Origin: Allantophomopsis cytisporea | Lineage: Eukaryota; Ascomycota; Leotiomycetes; Phacidiales; Phacidiaceae | Assembly (NCBI GenBank): GCA_024752435.1 | Contig: CP103024.1 | Location: 558,001-622,000, forward strand | DNA length: 64,000 bases | Direction of reading: 5' to 3' | Shown here: positions 23,106 through 35,948 of the stretch, in pieces | How positions within the stretch are numbered: the stretch's first letter is position 1 | Layout: the number at the start of each line of letters is the position of its first letter | Notes under the pieces: generated by a model | What the model was told of the DNA's origin: nothing | The model's input: only the letters and a program-made list of their open reading frames with translations | The model's database searches: none | Made by a program: the position numbers and the translations under genes

Positions 23106-23953
23106 TTAAAAGTCCTTGATAGGAGCATCAGCTGTCCCGCTACCATACTTCCTCACATGTTCCTTCCCAGCAGCCTTATCCTTCAAGAAATACTCCACAT
23201 CCTTGCTGTCCATATGCTTCGCAACTTGATCTGCCTGCCACTTCTTAAAGCTGAAACCGAGACCCTCATGTGAATAGTCTTTATCATTGGCCTGATCCTT
23301 GTGATATTTGACGCGGATGAAATCAGAGTGTACTGTTTCCGGGTCTAAGGACAGCGTTACGAGAGCATTGATCGTTGCGGTTTTGGGGATGAGTTTGAAG
23401 GTCCAGGACTGCAAGGATCAGCCAACATCACCACCACCACTCATGTCCAAAGGGCTTCAGAACCGAGAGCAAAATAAGTGATAATACCCTTCAGTGCAGG
23501 GCAGGATTAAACAAATGAACTTACCTGTTCATTCTTAAATTGAATAACCTCATCATCATTTCTGACTACCTCATATCCCTCATTCACACTAGCCTTAAAC
23601 AGCTTTGGGAGCGCAAACCACTGTCCAGCCATTTTATAACGATCATTGGCATAAACGAATTGGTCATCATACACGCAATCCGGTGTATATCTCTCAACAC
23701 GCTTGATAGTCGGTTCCATTGAGTACAAGGCAATGATATCGTCGACGAGGGCCTGACGGGCCGGAGAGAGTGGTAGCGACTTGGACGGTATTGGGTGCCA
23801 ATCTTCGGTGTTGGAAGTCTGACGGATCTCGAATTGCTCACCGGGTGCTGAGGCGTCTTTGGGGTTATGTTGAGAGGACATAGTGCGGAGATTTATTGGA
23901 ATAGATTTAGATTTGGGGGGAGTGGCGATGGGATGGGCAAGTCTGTGGAGCAT
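23106..23953 (-). CDS. NTF2/SnoaL-like fold protein (probable)
   Basis: Two minus-strand exons, 23525-23953 and 23106-23408, give 243 residues; the 116-bp intron is GTAAGT..CTTGCAG. The core (SPARQALVDDIIALYSMEPT, IKRVERYTPDCVYDDQFVYA, KMAGQWFALPKLF) has the helix-helix-strand pattern and the YTPDxVYDD motif of fungal SnoaL-like/NTF2-like proteins. The second exon supplies beta strands (SWTFKLIPKTATINALVTLS) and a Lys-rich C-terminus. A downstream Met (MSSQHNPKD, at about 23881) is an alternative start; the longer start adds a short basic, possibly mitochondrial-type leader. Substrate and role are unknown. The family call rests on pattern, not on a search. Confidence 0.6.
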
Positions 23954-24769
23954 GGAATTGTAAATTCTAGAAAGTTTGAGATGACTTGGTCATGACTTGT
24001 GGCAGGGTGTCGTATGTTGTATAGTTTATGTAGTGGTCCAGTGTACCAATTGGGTCAGATGGAAGAACTAAAGACGTCATTGTCGTTGATAATATGGTAA
24101 TGCCTCTCTTGGGTGAGGCAGTGTTAGATCACTTTACCTTCGTAGGTGCTTTGGATAAGTGGAGGGCGCTCCGGGGGGGATGTCTCGGGATGTCTACGTA
24201 GTATATTAGAACTGCTGAATTAGTGCTCTTGTTGAGGTTGGCATGGCATTCGTGATTTGTGAACAGCATGGAAAATGCAAGTGTTGACGTCGCTCAAAAC
24301 GAAGTGCGCCGATCTTAAGTTGCGGGAGATCGACAATACATATAATCGCGGAGAATGAAATCTATCGATTCCGACGTGAGATTAAATGGTGACCGCTTTA
24401 AGCTTATATACTCACCCAGATAAATTCAACGGACCGACACAGCAAAACCTGAGAGAGTAGTCACTGAAAGGTGTGCAGCTGTTCATACTTTTACAACTCC
24501 AAAAGCAATAAAATCGACTTGTGCAAAGTAGATACCTATAAGGACAAAACATCGTTGTGGTTCTTCATAGATGATCTGGCAAGTACATCATTCATAACCT
24601 CCAAAGTCCGTAAAATAAGTTATCTCATCACAAGTTTCATAAACCTTCGACTTTTGACGAGCGAGTAGAAATCTGGTTATTGGGTATATAGACTATGCTG
24701 AAATCTAGTCAGAGAACCAAGGAGAATAACGCCATACAGTAGACATAGAAATATCACTCCAGCTTGCAT
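23954..24769. other. Intergenic region
   Basis: This holds the promoter side of the SnoaL-like gene and the 3' flank of TFIIIA. A plus frame at 24471-24668 has no recognisable content. Nothing else was seen. Confidence 0.5.
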
Positions 24770-26513
24770 TCAAACATCCCTCAAAGCTGGATCAACATAA
24801 TCGCTCAACTCGGGAACATCAAACGCTCCGACCACTTGACCGGTAACATCCTGCCCGATAAGTCTCCGCATCTCACTCTCATCCTGTAACCACTGATCGG
24901 CACCAGGAGTGTTGACAGCGTCCAAAGCATCGCCATCCCCAATCCAAAATGGATCTCCATTGAAGACCTGTGCACCCCAATCAAATTCGGCCTGATCATA
25001 GAGTGCATCCATAGCAACTCGATCATCTCGAATAGGTGGCTGGGGTTCTCCAGAAAGTGCTTGCTGAGCTGCGGCTTCGATGTCCTCTGGTGACATCTCG
25101 TGCTTGGTCTCGAGATGTTGCACGAGATCATACTCACGGACGAAGCGCCACTGGCAGTCGAAGATAACGCAAGGAATGTCTCTAATGTCAGGATTGTCGT
25201 AGCCTACGCCTGCCAGTTGACCAATAATACCTTGTGCTTCCTTTTTCGACTTCCTCTTTGTCGGTTCCTTTCCTTTCTTCCGTTTTGCAGTGACTAGACT
25301 TGGTAATCCAAGATGTTGCGTACGGACATGGTCTTCCAAATTGACCTTCGAAACGAAGTCGCTGCCACAACCAGTGTTGATATCCCAAAATGCCAAGCCA
25401 ACAGAACTTCTTAAATCCACCTGCCCACAAACAAATTTCTTGCCTTCGTGAACAGTGCGAATGTGTACCATAAGATTCGATCTCTTGGTGAATGACTTGT
25501 CACATCCTGGCTCCTCACAACGAACGGTCTTTCGCTCTTCAACAGATTTTCCAGAATGTCGAGTTTCAATATGCTTTTGAAGTTCAATCTGACTCGAGCA
25601 TTTCAAGGAACAAAACATGCAATCGGCATGCTCTTTCCGAACATGTGTTTCAAGTTGTGCCTTTGTCGTGAAGCCCGTCTTCTTCTGAGATCCATCATCC
25701 GGAATCTTCTCGCATTCTTCACACCAGAAACGCAGAGGACCATGCATACGATCTTCATGCTTTCGTAAACTGCCCGCAGAATCGAAGCCAGCGTTGCATT
25801 GTTCATTGGTGTCTCGATCAATCTTGGTACATGGGAAAGGTGCTAGGTCGAGGTGTTCTGATCGAATGTGTCGCTGTAAAGTCTGGTGCTTTCGGAAGGT
25901 CTGGTTGCAAGGTGGAAATGCTGTACACTGAAATCTCTCCCGGCCTTCATGTGCATCCTGATGACGACGTAATCGCGTGGCTGTCATAAACGATTTTCCA
26001 CATCCCGGATACTCGCATGTATGCGGTCTTTCATGCGTATGTGAGCCCTTGATGTGTTGTTTGAGATGCTTTTCCTCCAAGTAAGCCTTCTCACAACCCT
26101 CATAGCTGCAAATGAAGGGACGTTCATTCGTGTGTGATCGAATATGGGCCTGCAATCGAACAGGCCGGTTGAAAACCTTTTCGCATCCGTCATACGTGCA
26201 TTTGAGTGTTTTCATATCGGAAGGAAATTTTCGAGGCGAGTAAGGTGTTGGTGGAGCATGGTTTGGTTGCGGAGGTAATTCCTCATTATCATTCCCTTCC
26301 TCGTGTTCATAAACAGAGCCACTGTCGTCCGTTGCTGTCCCTCCTGGAGCAGAATTGACCATCAGCTACATCCGGATTTCAGACTCACATGCGAAAAAGC
26401 GACGGCTTACCAGGCGAAGGAATTGACGTTTCAATACGTTGTCTCTTCGACGAAAGATCCGAAGAGCGAGTGATTCTCCTCTTGGATGACCTGACCGCCA
26501 AAGGTTCATCCAT
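24770..26513 (-). CDS. Transcription factor IIIA (C2H2 zinc-finger 5S rRNA factor)
   Basis: Two minus-strand exons, 26411-26513 and 24770-26343, give 558 residues. The first exon (MDEPLAVRSSKRRITRSSDL onwards) is joined by a GTAAGC..TCCAG intron of 67 bp. A start at the later Met (26362) would lie inside the intron. About ten C2H2-type fingers follow in tight array. Examples are CTYDGCEKVFNRPVRLQAHI, CEYPGCGKSFMTATRLRRHQ and CEEPGCDKSFTKRSNLMVHI. One is an expanded finger (CGQVDLRS, then CGSDFVSKVNLEDHVRTQH), typical of fungal TFIIIA. Fingers bind the internal control region of 5S genes to recruit TFIIIC/Pol III. A basic stretch (KRKKGKEPTKRKSKKEA) is a likely nuclear signal. The C-terminal part is acidic. 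Confidence 0.85.
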
Positions 26514-26772
26514 TTTTTGTGGATGTGACAGAATTTGGGTGGCAGAAAGATTGTGTTATCGCGAGGAAATAAATTTCGAGATCAAACATTCGAGGTTGTG
26601 AAAGTGCACTTCCGCCGAGAAATCTTGGCACGCTAAACCTTAAAATGTTGCGGCCTTTCAGATCTACTCTGCGGCCAAATTTCTCTATCCACAACTGTAA
26701 CGGTGCTCACGTCCTGCACAACCACATCAACATCTTTGCACTCCCCTAGCGAAAGCTTCACACCGCTACAAA
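26514..26772. promoter_or_regulatory. 259-bp divergent promoter between TFIIIA and RPB6
   Basis: The start codons of the minus-strand TFIIIA gene (26513) and the plus-strand RPB6 gene (26773) are 259 bp apart, so the core promoters must share or abut. No clear TATA box or known factor site was recognised. The RPB6 side is pyrimidine-rich (TTTGCACTCCCC) up to the ATG. Confidence 0.6.
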
Positions 26773-27387
26773 ATGTCTGACGCAGGTGACGACGAGAACG
26801 GAGGGTAAGCAAAAGCCAAGCCAAATCCACTGGCGCAAAGATTCCACGCGCTGTATACTGATGTTTTTCTTTGCAGATTCTCTCCAACCTACGAGAACGA
26901 CGAGCCCGAATATGATCCAGAAGAGCCAGCAGAGCCATATGAGGATCAGCTACATGCGAATGGCAATGTCGATGACCTTGAAGCCGGTCAGAACCCAGAC
27001 AAGTTGCTTGCGACTGGCGATCGTGGAGTGGTGGTTTCTGGAGATCCTTCTGCTGCGGCCAACAAGAGCGGTGGAAAGGCGCCAAAGGACAAGAAGATTG
27101 CGAATGACAAGCGAACGACTACACCTTATATGACAAAGTACGAGAGGGCAAGAATATTGGGCACTAGAGCTTTACAGATCAGGTACGTTCGAGAACATTA
27201 TTGACGGGAGTTTGTGCTAACATAAAATAGCATGAATGCGCCAGTTTTGGTCGACTTGGAGGGTGAAACGGATCCATTGCAGATTGCGATCAAGGAGTTG
27301 GCAGAGAAGAAGATCCCATTGATCGTGAGAAGATACATGCCTGATGGCTGGTACGAGGACTGGACATGCGAGGAGCTTCTCACGTAA
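26773..27387 (+). CDS. RPB6: RNA polymerases I, II and III shared subunit RPB6 (ABC23)
   Basis: Three exons, 26773-26804, 26877-27182 and 27231-27387, give 164 residues. The protein has the acidic N-terminus usual for eukaryotic RPB6 (YENDEPEYDPEEPAEPYED). The conserved core follows: TTPYMTKYERARILGTRALQ, IS-MNAPVLVDLEGETDPLQI, AIKELAEKKIPLIVRRYMPD and the terminal GWYEDWTCEELL. These are near-invariant in the family. RPB6 is a small structural subunit that clamps the largest subunit in all three nuclear RNA polymerases. Splice junctions restore the core exactly, and length is normal. It diverges from the TFIIIA gene, so a Pol III factor and a shared polymerase subunit sit head to head. Confidence 0.97.
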
Positions 27388-28791
27388 CATGGATACCAGA
27401 TCTGTGTAACTGCTTGTATATCAGCGCATCGCATGGCATGGTTGGGAAAGGCGTTATGGGAAAGGCGTTCAGAGCCAGTGTTGGCACGACTTTGGCATTG
27501 AGAAAGCAAGCAAAATGAAGAAAAAGCACATCATGTCAAGAATTTAAGAGACCATTTTAGGACCTGAAGCAATGGAGGGGTGGATCTTATACTGTAGATT
27601 CGAGAATGACGATTCGGCATTTGCCTGTTTGCTTCTAAAGATAATTGGGTGTTTACATTTGCATGGGTGCCTCAATATACAAGAGACTTCCGTTGACTTG
27701 TTCAGTGATGGGTACTCTTGATATGCCTTGTGATGTGTACACGTTCTCGCCCGAACCTTCCCTGGTCGACTCTCTGCGATCAAGAAGAGCTACAAATCAT
27801 GTAAATGGAGTATTTTCATCAGGGGCTGTCGCAAAGCGAACAAAAGCTTTCAGAGCTATATAGTGTTTCATGTTCGTAGGTGTGAATTAGTACACATGTG
27901 GGGTGGAAAGACAGTTACGTACAGACATGCAGCTTTTCCAAGAATACAACTCTATATTTCACCACATCACAGCACACAGACGCATCAAGCAAGACCCAAT
28001 CATCCACTAACAAAGAAATCTTTCATTTTGTTTGGCCTAGCTACCGTAGCAGCCACATTATATAACACAGCAAAACCTCCTGCCAAAAAAAAAAAAAGTA
28101 TGCTCGCTTGCCTGCTAGAAGGCAGGTCAAGTATCCAAGCCAAGTCATGATTGCCACATCAGAGTACTAAAAGTACGCAAATCCAATGCTCACAAAAAAA
28201 GAAAAAAGAGCCTTCCGTACGCAATTCGCTATACTAAGAGAATAACCCAATGACCAAAGCGACCAAATCGGACAGGGAAGAATAAATGACAAAGCAAAGG
28301 ACTCGCAAGCGTGAGTAAAACAGATGGGGAAGTAAGCCCTCCCAAAAACAATAAACATAAAAAATGAAGCAAAGCTAAGTGGCAATGAGATCAAGAAAAA
28401 GGTGCGTAGACAGAAAAAACGAGTTGGACCAGTAAGTTGTCGAGACAGTGGATAGTGCACTCTGTAAAATCTCCATATTTGTTCGCCGAGAAAAAAGTTG
28501 TAAGAAAAGAAAAAAAGCTTCTTTTCTGAAAACACACACATTTCGCACATCGCCGAAAAACGCCACCCATTAAACACCGCTCCCTGAAAGTTGAAGTTTC
28601 CCCATGTTCCCTTTTGCCAGTGGTATCAAGAATTGCCCTCCACCTTTTCCAAAATGAATTTCCAAATTCCCGAAAACTTCGCGCACTCCGTCACCTTTTC
28701 TATAATCTTTGTATTTTCGGCCGTTGGAAGCCAAAATCCAGCACCTGAACGGCAAAAGCACTCATCCAGTTTTCAAACCTGTACACATCTT
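27388..28791. other. Convergent intergenic region, 1.4 kb
   Basis: This lies between the ends of RPB6 (plus) and Med15 (minus). It is A-rich with short A runs (28086-28097, 28193-28205). Frames on both strands (28167-28577 minus, 28591-29082 plus) lack protein-like character. It presumably holds both 3' UTRs. Confidence 0.5.
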
Positions 28792-31700
28792 CTACTCTGC
28801 GTTCATTCCAAACAAGTCTGTGTCGAAGATCATCGGCTTATCAAACACACTAGGATCCACCAGGTCATCCCAAGTCTGTCCACCCGCAACGCTTGGAAGT
28901 TCAAGGTCTGCTCCAAACATGTTCAACTCCTTGTCTACATCTGCCATGTCTACATCGCCAACATTGTACATGCCGTCACCAGCTCCACCGAGGTTGTACA
29001 TTGGGCCACCAAACGGTTGCCAGTCGTCGTCGAACATTCCATGGAGGTCGATATTGAGGTTCACGCCTTCACTGATATCTGAGTTCGGTTCTGATGATCC
29101 ACTGTCCTTTGCTGACTCTGGTGTATCGTTAGGGGTAATTGATCGATATACATTTGCATCTGAGATGGCACCGCCAACAACACTGGAGAACGGTATGAAC
29201 GATGTGAGAAGATCAGCTGGGTTGACACCACTGTTCAACCACGGATCTTCAGTGGCCACGGTCTGGGGGTTTTGTTTCTCCGCTTCCGGTGTGTCCTTAG
29301 GAGCCACTGCGTTCTGGGAAGCCTTTGGTGTCTCGGATTTCGATGATGCTTCTGTCGCAGCCTTAACTTGCTGGGTCTGACTTTGGCTTGAATTGTTAGC
29401 TTCTCTGATCGTGGCAAGTGACTGCTTCAGGTTTCCATTCTCGTTCATGTCCAATGCCATCATTAAGCTATCGTTAACGAACTTGACAGGATCACGAGTG
29501 GGCGCGATATGTTCCTCCTCTGTGTGTCGAGTCAACTCGGCTTGGTTTCGGAATCCTAGATTATGTCTATCGCAATCGGGAACGTTGCAGTTGAAAGTTG
29601 GCTTCACCTCCGGTTTGATATCCTCTGTCTTCTGCTTCTTTGTCATCTCTGGAGAGCTCGTCTTGACATTAGGAGTCGAGTTTCCAGTCGTAGGTTGAGG
29701 TGTAGAAACAGGAGCCGAGCCATTGATCTTTGCCCGCTTCTTTTGAGGAAGCTGCAGGTTTTCTCGAGTCACGCTCGATGTTCCATACGCTAGAGGTGTG
29801 CCATGTGGCGAAGCGGCACCGAATGGGAAAGGTGGCTGCGCAGAAGTTGGAGCTGCTGGTGCATGCGAACCTTTGCTGTTGGATCTTTGCACCTGACCGT
29901 TCTGCGCCTGTTGCTGCTGGTTGGTGAGAGCCTCCTGCTGCTGCTTCAAATTGGCAGCACTCAATGCCTGCGGCGCTGTTCCTGATGGCATCGAAGGACG
30001 GGTTGGTACTTGAGCTCCTTGAGCTTGACCTTGCGCCTGACCTTGTGCTTGACTCTGGCCCTGGTTTTGACCTTGACCCTGGCCTTGCCCCTGTTGTTTC
30101 TTCAATTCCAACATCATTACAGTAGCAATCTTTTCTAACTCCATGATTTCAGCAGGCGTAATAGAGAATGTGTCCTTGATCTTCGTCAAGTTTTGATCTT
30201 GGAACTGTTTGGACAATTTATAGCGCTATTCCGAATATTAGTAAACTTTAGATCCAACATATCAAATGGGAACTTACAGCGCGATAGAAGCGTCTTAAAT
30301 GCTCCTCATCCTTAGTTCTAGAAAACCAAAGATAATGCACTTTCGTAAGACCATTGTAGAAGCCTGCAAGCTTCGTCAATTTTTCGGAAGCGGAGGTTTT
30401 TGTGGCATGATCCATTGCTACATCGTTGAACTTCTCGTTTTTCGATTGCACGATTTCTTCGTTCTGAATAGCGATTGCACGCCGTTGGCTCTCGGGATCA
30501 GCCGGACGTTGTTGGCGGTTTGCGTTGCTTGCATTGTTGCTCTGAGACTGCTTCAAGTATTGCTCATACTTTTGACGTTGTTGAGGATCCATCTTGGCGA
30601 TTTGCTCATCTGTAAGCACAGGTCTTCCTGCAGGCCTTGACACTGTCTGGTTCTGATTCTGCTGTGGAGCAGATCTAGGGGTTTGTTGCTGTACGTTCGG
30701 GTTTGGAACTTCCACAACGTCATCGCTACTTGCGCGCTTGAGTGGATTTGTAGGTTGTGCTGGCGATACACTCTGTGGTCGCTTTTGGTTAGCTGGGTTC
30801 AGTTTACCCGTGCGATTTACAGGGGTGTTGATGGCTGAGGCTGGAGCGGCAGGCGTAGGTTGGGGTTGCGAAGCTGCCGGCTGTTGTCCTTGTCCAGTCT
30901 GTGACATGTTTTGCTGAGCATTCATTTGCTGGCTACGCTGAAGAGCCATCTGTTGCGACTGTTGCTGAGGATTTTGCATTTGTTGTGCTTGTCTTTGCTG
31001 TTGTTGTCGTGTCGCATGTTGCCTCGATAACATTGTCACGATCTGTTCGTCGGTTGCGCTGGCTTGATGTTGAGGAAGTCGAGCCCGTGTCATTGCGATC
31101 TGCTCTGGGGTGTAAGGAGGTCCACCATTCATTAGGTGCCCGTTCGGCATTGGGCCTTGACCACCCATAGGAGCCACTGGTGCTGCCATCCCACCTGGTC
31201 CCATCTGAGGACGAGGAATCTGACCAACACCAGCCTGCTGCGCAACTTGGTTTTGCCTATCCTTCAACATCTGCTGGTAATGCGCCGCTTGGTAACTCTT
31301 AACCAGCTCTGGCAAATTTGGATGGAATTTCCCATTTTGGAGGCCAGCGTGGATATACTGCTTCAACAAGCCCCAGGTTTTGACCCCATCGGGAAGGGGC
31401 CGCGGAATAGGTACCTGTGTATTTTGCAAGATACTCGGAGGTATGGGCATCAGGTCCATCTTCTGCATGACGTTTGGGTCCAGCGGTGGTGGTCCACCTT
31501 GTCCATTACGCATTGCTTGCTGTTGATGTTGCTGCTGCTGTTGTAGGCGAGCTTGAGCTAGTCGTTGCTGGAATACATGTTGCTGCTGAGCGTTCATGCC
31601 GGGGGGCATTCCTTGAGGCATCCGTTGGCCAGGTTGACCACCGAACATCTGTCCACCGGGGTTATTGAAAGGAGCACCTGGAGGCATACCCTGAGGTCGG

Positions 31701-33586
31701 TTGTGAAAGTTCCCAGCCATACCCGTCGCATTCTTGCCAGGTTGCGCGGCATTCCATTTCGCAAGTACCTCGTTGAGCTTGTCAGGCGGTAAGCCTGCAA
31801 GCTGTAGTTGTTGAGCCACTGGCATGTTCGCTGGTATCATTGGATTCATATTGCCGGGTTGGCCATTGGGGTTGATAGGTGTTCCGGCACCGCCTGGTCG
31901 TTGCATTCCCGGATTCTGCTGTGCAAGACGAGGATCCATCCCTTGCCCAAAATTTTGCCCATTTTGCATGTTCATCGGATCCACGGGCTGCTGACCCGGA
32001 GTTCTCAATGGGGTATTTAGTGTAGGCATCGCAGGAACGGGACTCTGTTGTGGCGGCATCTGACCCATTCCTCCAGGCTGCCCTTGAAGACCTATCTGTT
32101 GGGCTTTCGCGGCTGCTGATGCACGTGCCGCGGCCTGAGAAGCCGCTGCGGCGCGACTCATCTGTTCCTGTTGGGCTTGTTGAGCGTTAAAGAATTGCTG
32201 TTGTTGCTGGGCTCTCGCATTTGGGTTTTGAACAGGACGTTGACCATTAGAAATTGCCCCGGGTCCACCAAGTGGAGGTTGTGGCGTTGCATTTCGAGGG
32301 CCACTTGCTGGTACAACCATCTCTCCTTGCCCTTGTGCAATAAGTCCAGCTTGCTGTTGGTGACCCATAAATTCTCCAACACTACCCAAAAACGTGTCGA
32401 AATTTTGATTTCCTCCTTGGTTAGCGGGCTGCTGGGTAGTTGGGGGTACGCCTCCCGGGTTACCTGACCGCTGTTGTTGCATAGAGGGTGCGCCAGGATT
32501 TCCTGGCATGCCCAAAGCCTGTTGGTTGTTCTGAGCAGCTCTCTGCATCTTCTCACCCAGTACTCGACTTCGAGCCATGTTCCGATAGTACAGCATCACT
32601 GGATCGATTCCCTGGGCTTGGACGTTTTGGAGATTGGCGGGCGGCATTTTCGTCATCACCTGTGCCCGGATACTGTTACGTTCTACTTCTGATGCCGAGG
32701 AGAAGAATTTCTGAGCCAAGCTCATAATCATTTGGTTCTCTTGGAGCGTCTGACCTCCACCAGGCTGCGGAGCCCCAGGATTATTTTGTTGACCTGGCAT
32801 GCCCATCGGAAATTGCTGTTGGCCTTGACCTCCGGCCTGCGAATTTCCATTGCTAAGGCCCATCGACATCTGTGGTGCTTGATGCTGTTGAGGCAACGGT
32901 GATGCCTGCATCTGGTGTTGCAAATGTTGAAACCCCTGTCCCGGTTGTTGCTGACCCATGTTGCCCCGTTGAAACTGGGCCTGCATTGCCATCTGTTGTG
33001 CTTGGTGTGCCTGCATTTGTGCTTGAGCTTGCGCTTGCGCTTGAGCATTCAGATCAGCCTGTCCTTGAATAGTATTCACCGATCGTTTCTCTTGTAAAGA
33101 TCTCAACTTATCACGGTGTGCGATGTGGTAAGCGTCCTGTCATATGAGTTAGTGTGTCATCAACATAGCAAGCATGGTCGAAATACCTTATCAGGTGACG
33201 CTTCAAAGATCTGCTTTTCGAAAGTGATACTGATATCGCATATTTTTACAAGAGGTACGGGCGGTTTTCCTGCTTGAACTAAGCGTATTGCAGAGACTCT
33301 GTCCACGGGGAGATCTGTTAGTATGATGTCCGGTAGGATTACCGATACGCAGTTTGAAGGACCCACGACAAAACTACGTCGACAAAGGTTGACCAACGTA
33401 GCTTTTGTGCTGGGTATAGAGAAATCCAACTCACAATGACCAGATATTCGTAAATCTCTCTGATATCGATACGCTGGCCTGCCAGCCCGAGTGCATTCCA
33501 CTGGCAGTGTTGAGGCTGTGTAAGATATATTGTTGTGGTTGGCCTAGATTTCCTTGCTGTTGAGGCTGCTGCTGCTGTTGTTGTTG

Positions 33587-33629
<43 letters not shown>

Positions 33630-33682
33630 TGTTGCTGCATCATCTGATTTGGCATTCCGCCTCCCATGAAATTTGCTGCCAT
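28792..33682 (-). CDS. MED15: Mediator complex subunit 15 (Med15/Gal11)
   Basis: Four minus-strand exons, 33435-33682, 33187-33298, 30278-33136 and 28792-30225, give 1550 residues. A pure polyQ run sits at about residues 16-42. The KIX-like activator-binding domain is split over the first three exons. It reads GWQASVSISERFTNIWSL, then VSAIRLVQAGKPPVPLVKI, then FEKQIFEASPDK-DAYHIA. This is the W..V..ER..I..L...LRL...FE...F..SP.K..Y pattern of the fungal Med15 N-terminus. Most of the rest is Q/N/P/G/M-rich and disordered. Two folded islands stand out: PIPRPLPDGVKTWGLLKQYI and FYNGLTKVHYLWFSRTKDEE-HLRRFYRARYKLSKQF. A finger-like CNVPDCDRHNLGFRNQAEL follows near 1286, then an acidic, aromatic C-terminus. 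Med15 in the Mediator tail links activators to Pol II. Confidence 0.8.
33556..33640 (-). repeat. CAG/CAA repeat encoding polyglutamine in Med15
   Basis: On the plus strand this is a run of CTG and TTG triplets, 33556-33640, encoding about 25 consecutive glutamines in the first Med15 exon. Blocks of pure CTG flank a TTG block. Read in other frames it gives the poly-Ala/Thr frame at 33339-33872, which is not a gene. Confidence 0.9.
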
Positions 33683-35906
33683 CGTTGTTGATGCCTTCGC
33701 GGCAGCTTCTGTGGTTGACCCGGCGTTGGACTGAGACCGTTCGGTGCCTCCGAGGTCGATGGATTAGGCGGGTCTGAAGGAGCGACTGCTGATTTGGCAC
33801 GACTGCGAGGCGATGTGGAAAGATTCGAGCTATTGATACAAAAATGAATCTGAAGTTGACAATGTATCGCAAGCCGACAGGACACCTGCACGCTGCCTAG
33901 ATTTGCTAGATGCTATGCATCCGCATGGGTCCAAGATGGTCGTGTCGCAATGTATGATCAATGCAAACCGGCTGGTTGGTATTGAATCCGTTGCGAAGTC
34001 GTTGCGCGAAGCAGTAGACTAGATATGATCGATCGTGCGTGTGTGGGAGTGACGGTAAGAATAATGAGTAGGGGCGACGGTGAGTGAGAAGTTTCTCGTC
34101 GACTGGAACTTGGGACTCGGTGAGGCTGGACCTAGATGTCGTCTACGCCTTGTAAATTGGACAACGCTCAACACAAGGCTTTCGATGAACAGTCAGTGGT
34201 ATGAATTAATGGGCAGTGACTGTTGGCATGCGCAGAAGTACACAGCAGGGGTTGATGAAGGCAGTGGAGAGGTGTTCTTGTCTGAGGTCGAATGTCAAAC
34301 ACTTGTTGCAACAAAGTTATTCCACCACGACGAGAGATTCGTCGACGGGACTTTGGGTGTTATGGATTGGCGGCGGTGGTGGTGGTGGTGGTGGTGGAGG
34401 ATGTGGTGGATGGCGGAGGTCTACTTACTAGGGCGGTATGGGAGGTAATAGCAATAACAGCGGGAAAGGCACCCAGAATGGATTAGAAGGTGGTACTGAA
34501 AAGTAGCGGCCTTATTTTTTTTGGTCCTTTTCCTTATGTCGAGGGGAAGGGGATTTGGGTGAGTGAGAAGGAACGACGACCACTGGGACTTGAAAAAGAA
34601 TGTGTGGTAGTGAGGGGTATGTCGCAATAAGAATTGAGGGATAATTGATTTTATGTGTAGTGTTTGTGTGTATGTGGATGTGGATGTGGATGTGTCTATG
34701 TCTGTGTAAGAGATATGAGGTATGAGGGAGGTATGAGGTATAAGGTATAAGGTATAAGGTATAAGGTATGAGGTATGAGGATGAGGATGAGGATGAGGAT
34801 GAGGATGAGGATGAGGGTGAGGGTGAGTGTGAGTGTGAGTGTGAGTGAGAGTGAGTATGAGATGTCGGTGAGGGGGCATACGTCGTTGTTCTTTTTTCCT
34901 CCTCCTCCTCTCTCTCTCTCTCTTACTCTCTCTATCTCTCTCGGTTTCTCTCTTCCTTTTCTCTGTCGCTTTTCCTCCCCTTGGTTACTTGGAATCATAA
35001 ATGGAATAAATATGGTTGTTGAAATTCGTTCGCAATCGGGGTTGGTTTGAAGTGATTTGGGTGTTTTGGGTAGTGGTGGGAGCTGCAGCGCAAGGTAGAC
35101 TGGGTAGGGTCACGTAGCGGAGAGACAAGTCTGTGTACTAGGAGCAGGCGAGCGAAGAAGCGTCGATTGGACGAGTAGTGGCGTTTTTCCCCTACCTTAT
35201 TCGTTCAGGTGGGCCTAAAGTAACCTTGCGGGTGACTGGGAGGCCTTGTCACAGGCTTTTTCTGGTGGCAGATTGAAGGCACTCTGTATGGCTTGAAAGG
35301 TATATGGGCCAGTTCAGTCTGACCCAATAGTCAAGAGGTGTGTGTGCGCGTAAGGGTAAGTAATGTGAACGTGTGTCTGTCTGGTGCCCGATATTCTCAC
35401 TAGATGATGTATGTGTGTATGTATGTGAGGGTGGAGTGTGTAAGAATTGAGCAGTAGGAGTCAGAGTGAGATAGAGAGAGAGGGTGTGTATGTGTGTATG
35501 CGTTGTATGCGTTGTATGCGTTGTATATCTGTAAGAGAAGGGAGAGGGAAAGGGAGCGACAGATTCAGATGCGTGAGATGGATAGATCGATAGATACTCG
35601 TACCATCACACATAGCAGCAGTAGCAGGATTATACAGACACACACAGAGAGGGAGGGAGGGAGAGAGAGGGAGGGAGCAAGAGAGCAAGAGAGCAAGAGA
35701 AGCAAGAGAAAGGTCAAGGCAAGGTACCTTATTCCAGAGTAGTTTCGGTAGTCATGGACTATGAGGTATGGTATCCATAGAATGAGGGAGGGATGCGTGG
35801 GCGGAGAGAAGGGATTATCATTGGATAGAGATCCGGCAATAAATATACCTGCGTAGAGAGATATATACACGGTCCATAGAGAAGAAGACATACGTAGTAA
35901 TGTATT

Positions 35907-35948
<42 letters not shown>

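Noticed and set aside
26633..27085. 150-codon minus frame
   Set aside because: Antisense to RPB6 exons and spans its first intron; RPB6 is certain on the plus strand.
33339..33872. 177-codon minus frame with Ala/Thr runs
   Set aside because: It is the CAG/CAA polyQ exon of Med15 read in another frame, extended through intron 1.
34421..34998. Minus frames of HTHTHPHP and LTLTLILI repeats
   Set aside because: Products of the GGATGA/GTGAGT microsatellite; no unique sequence.
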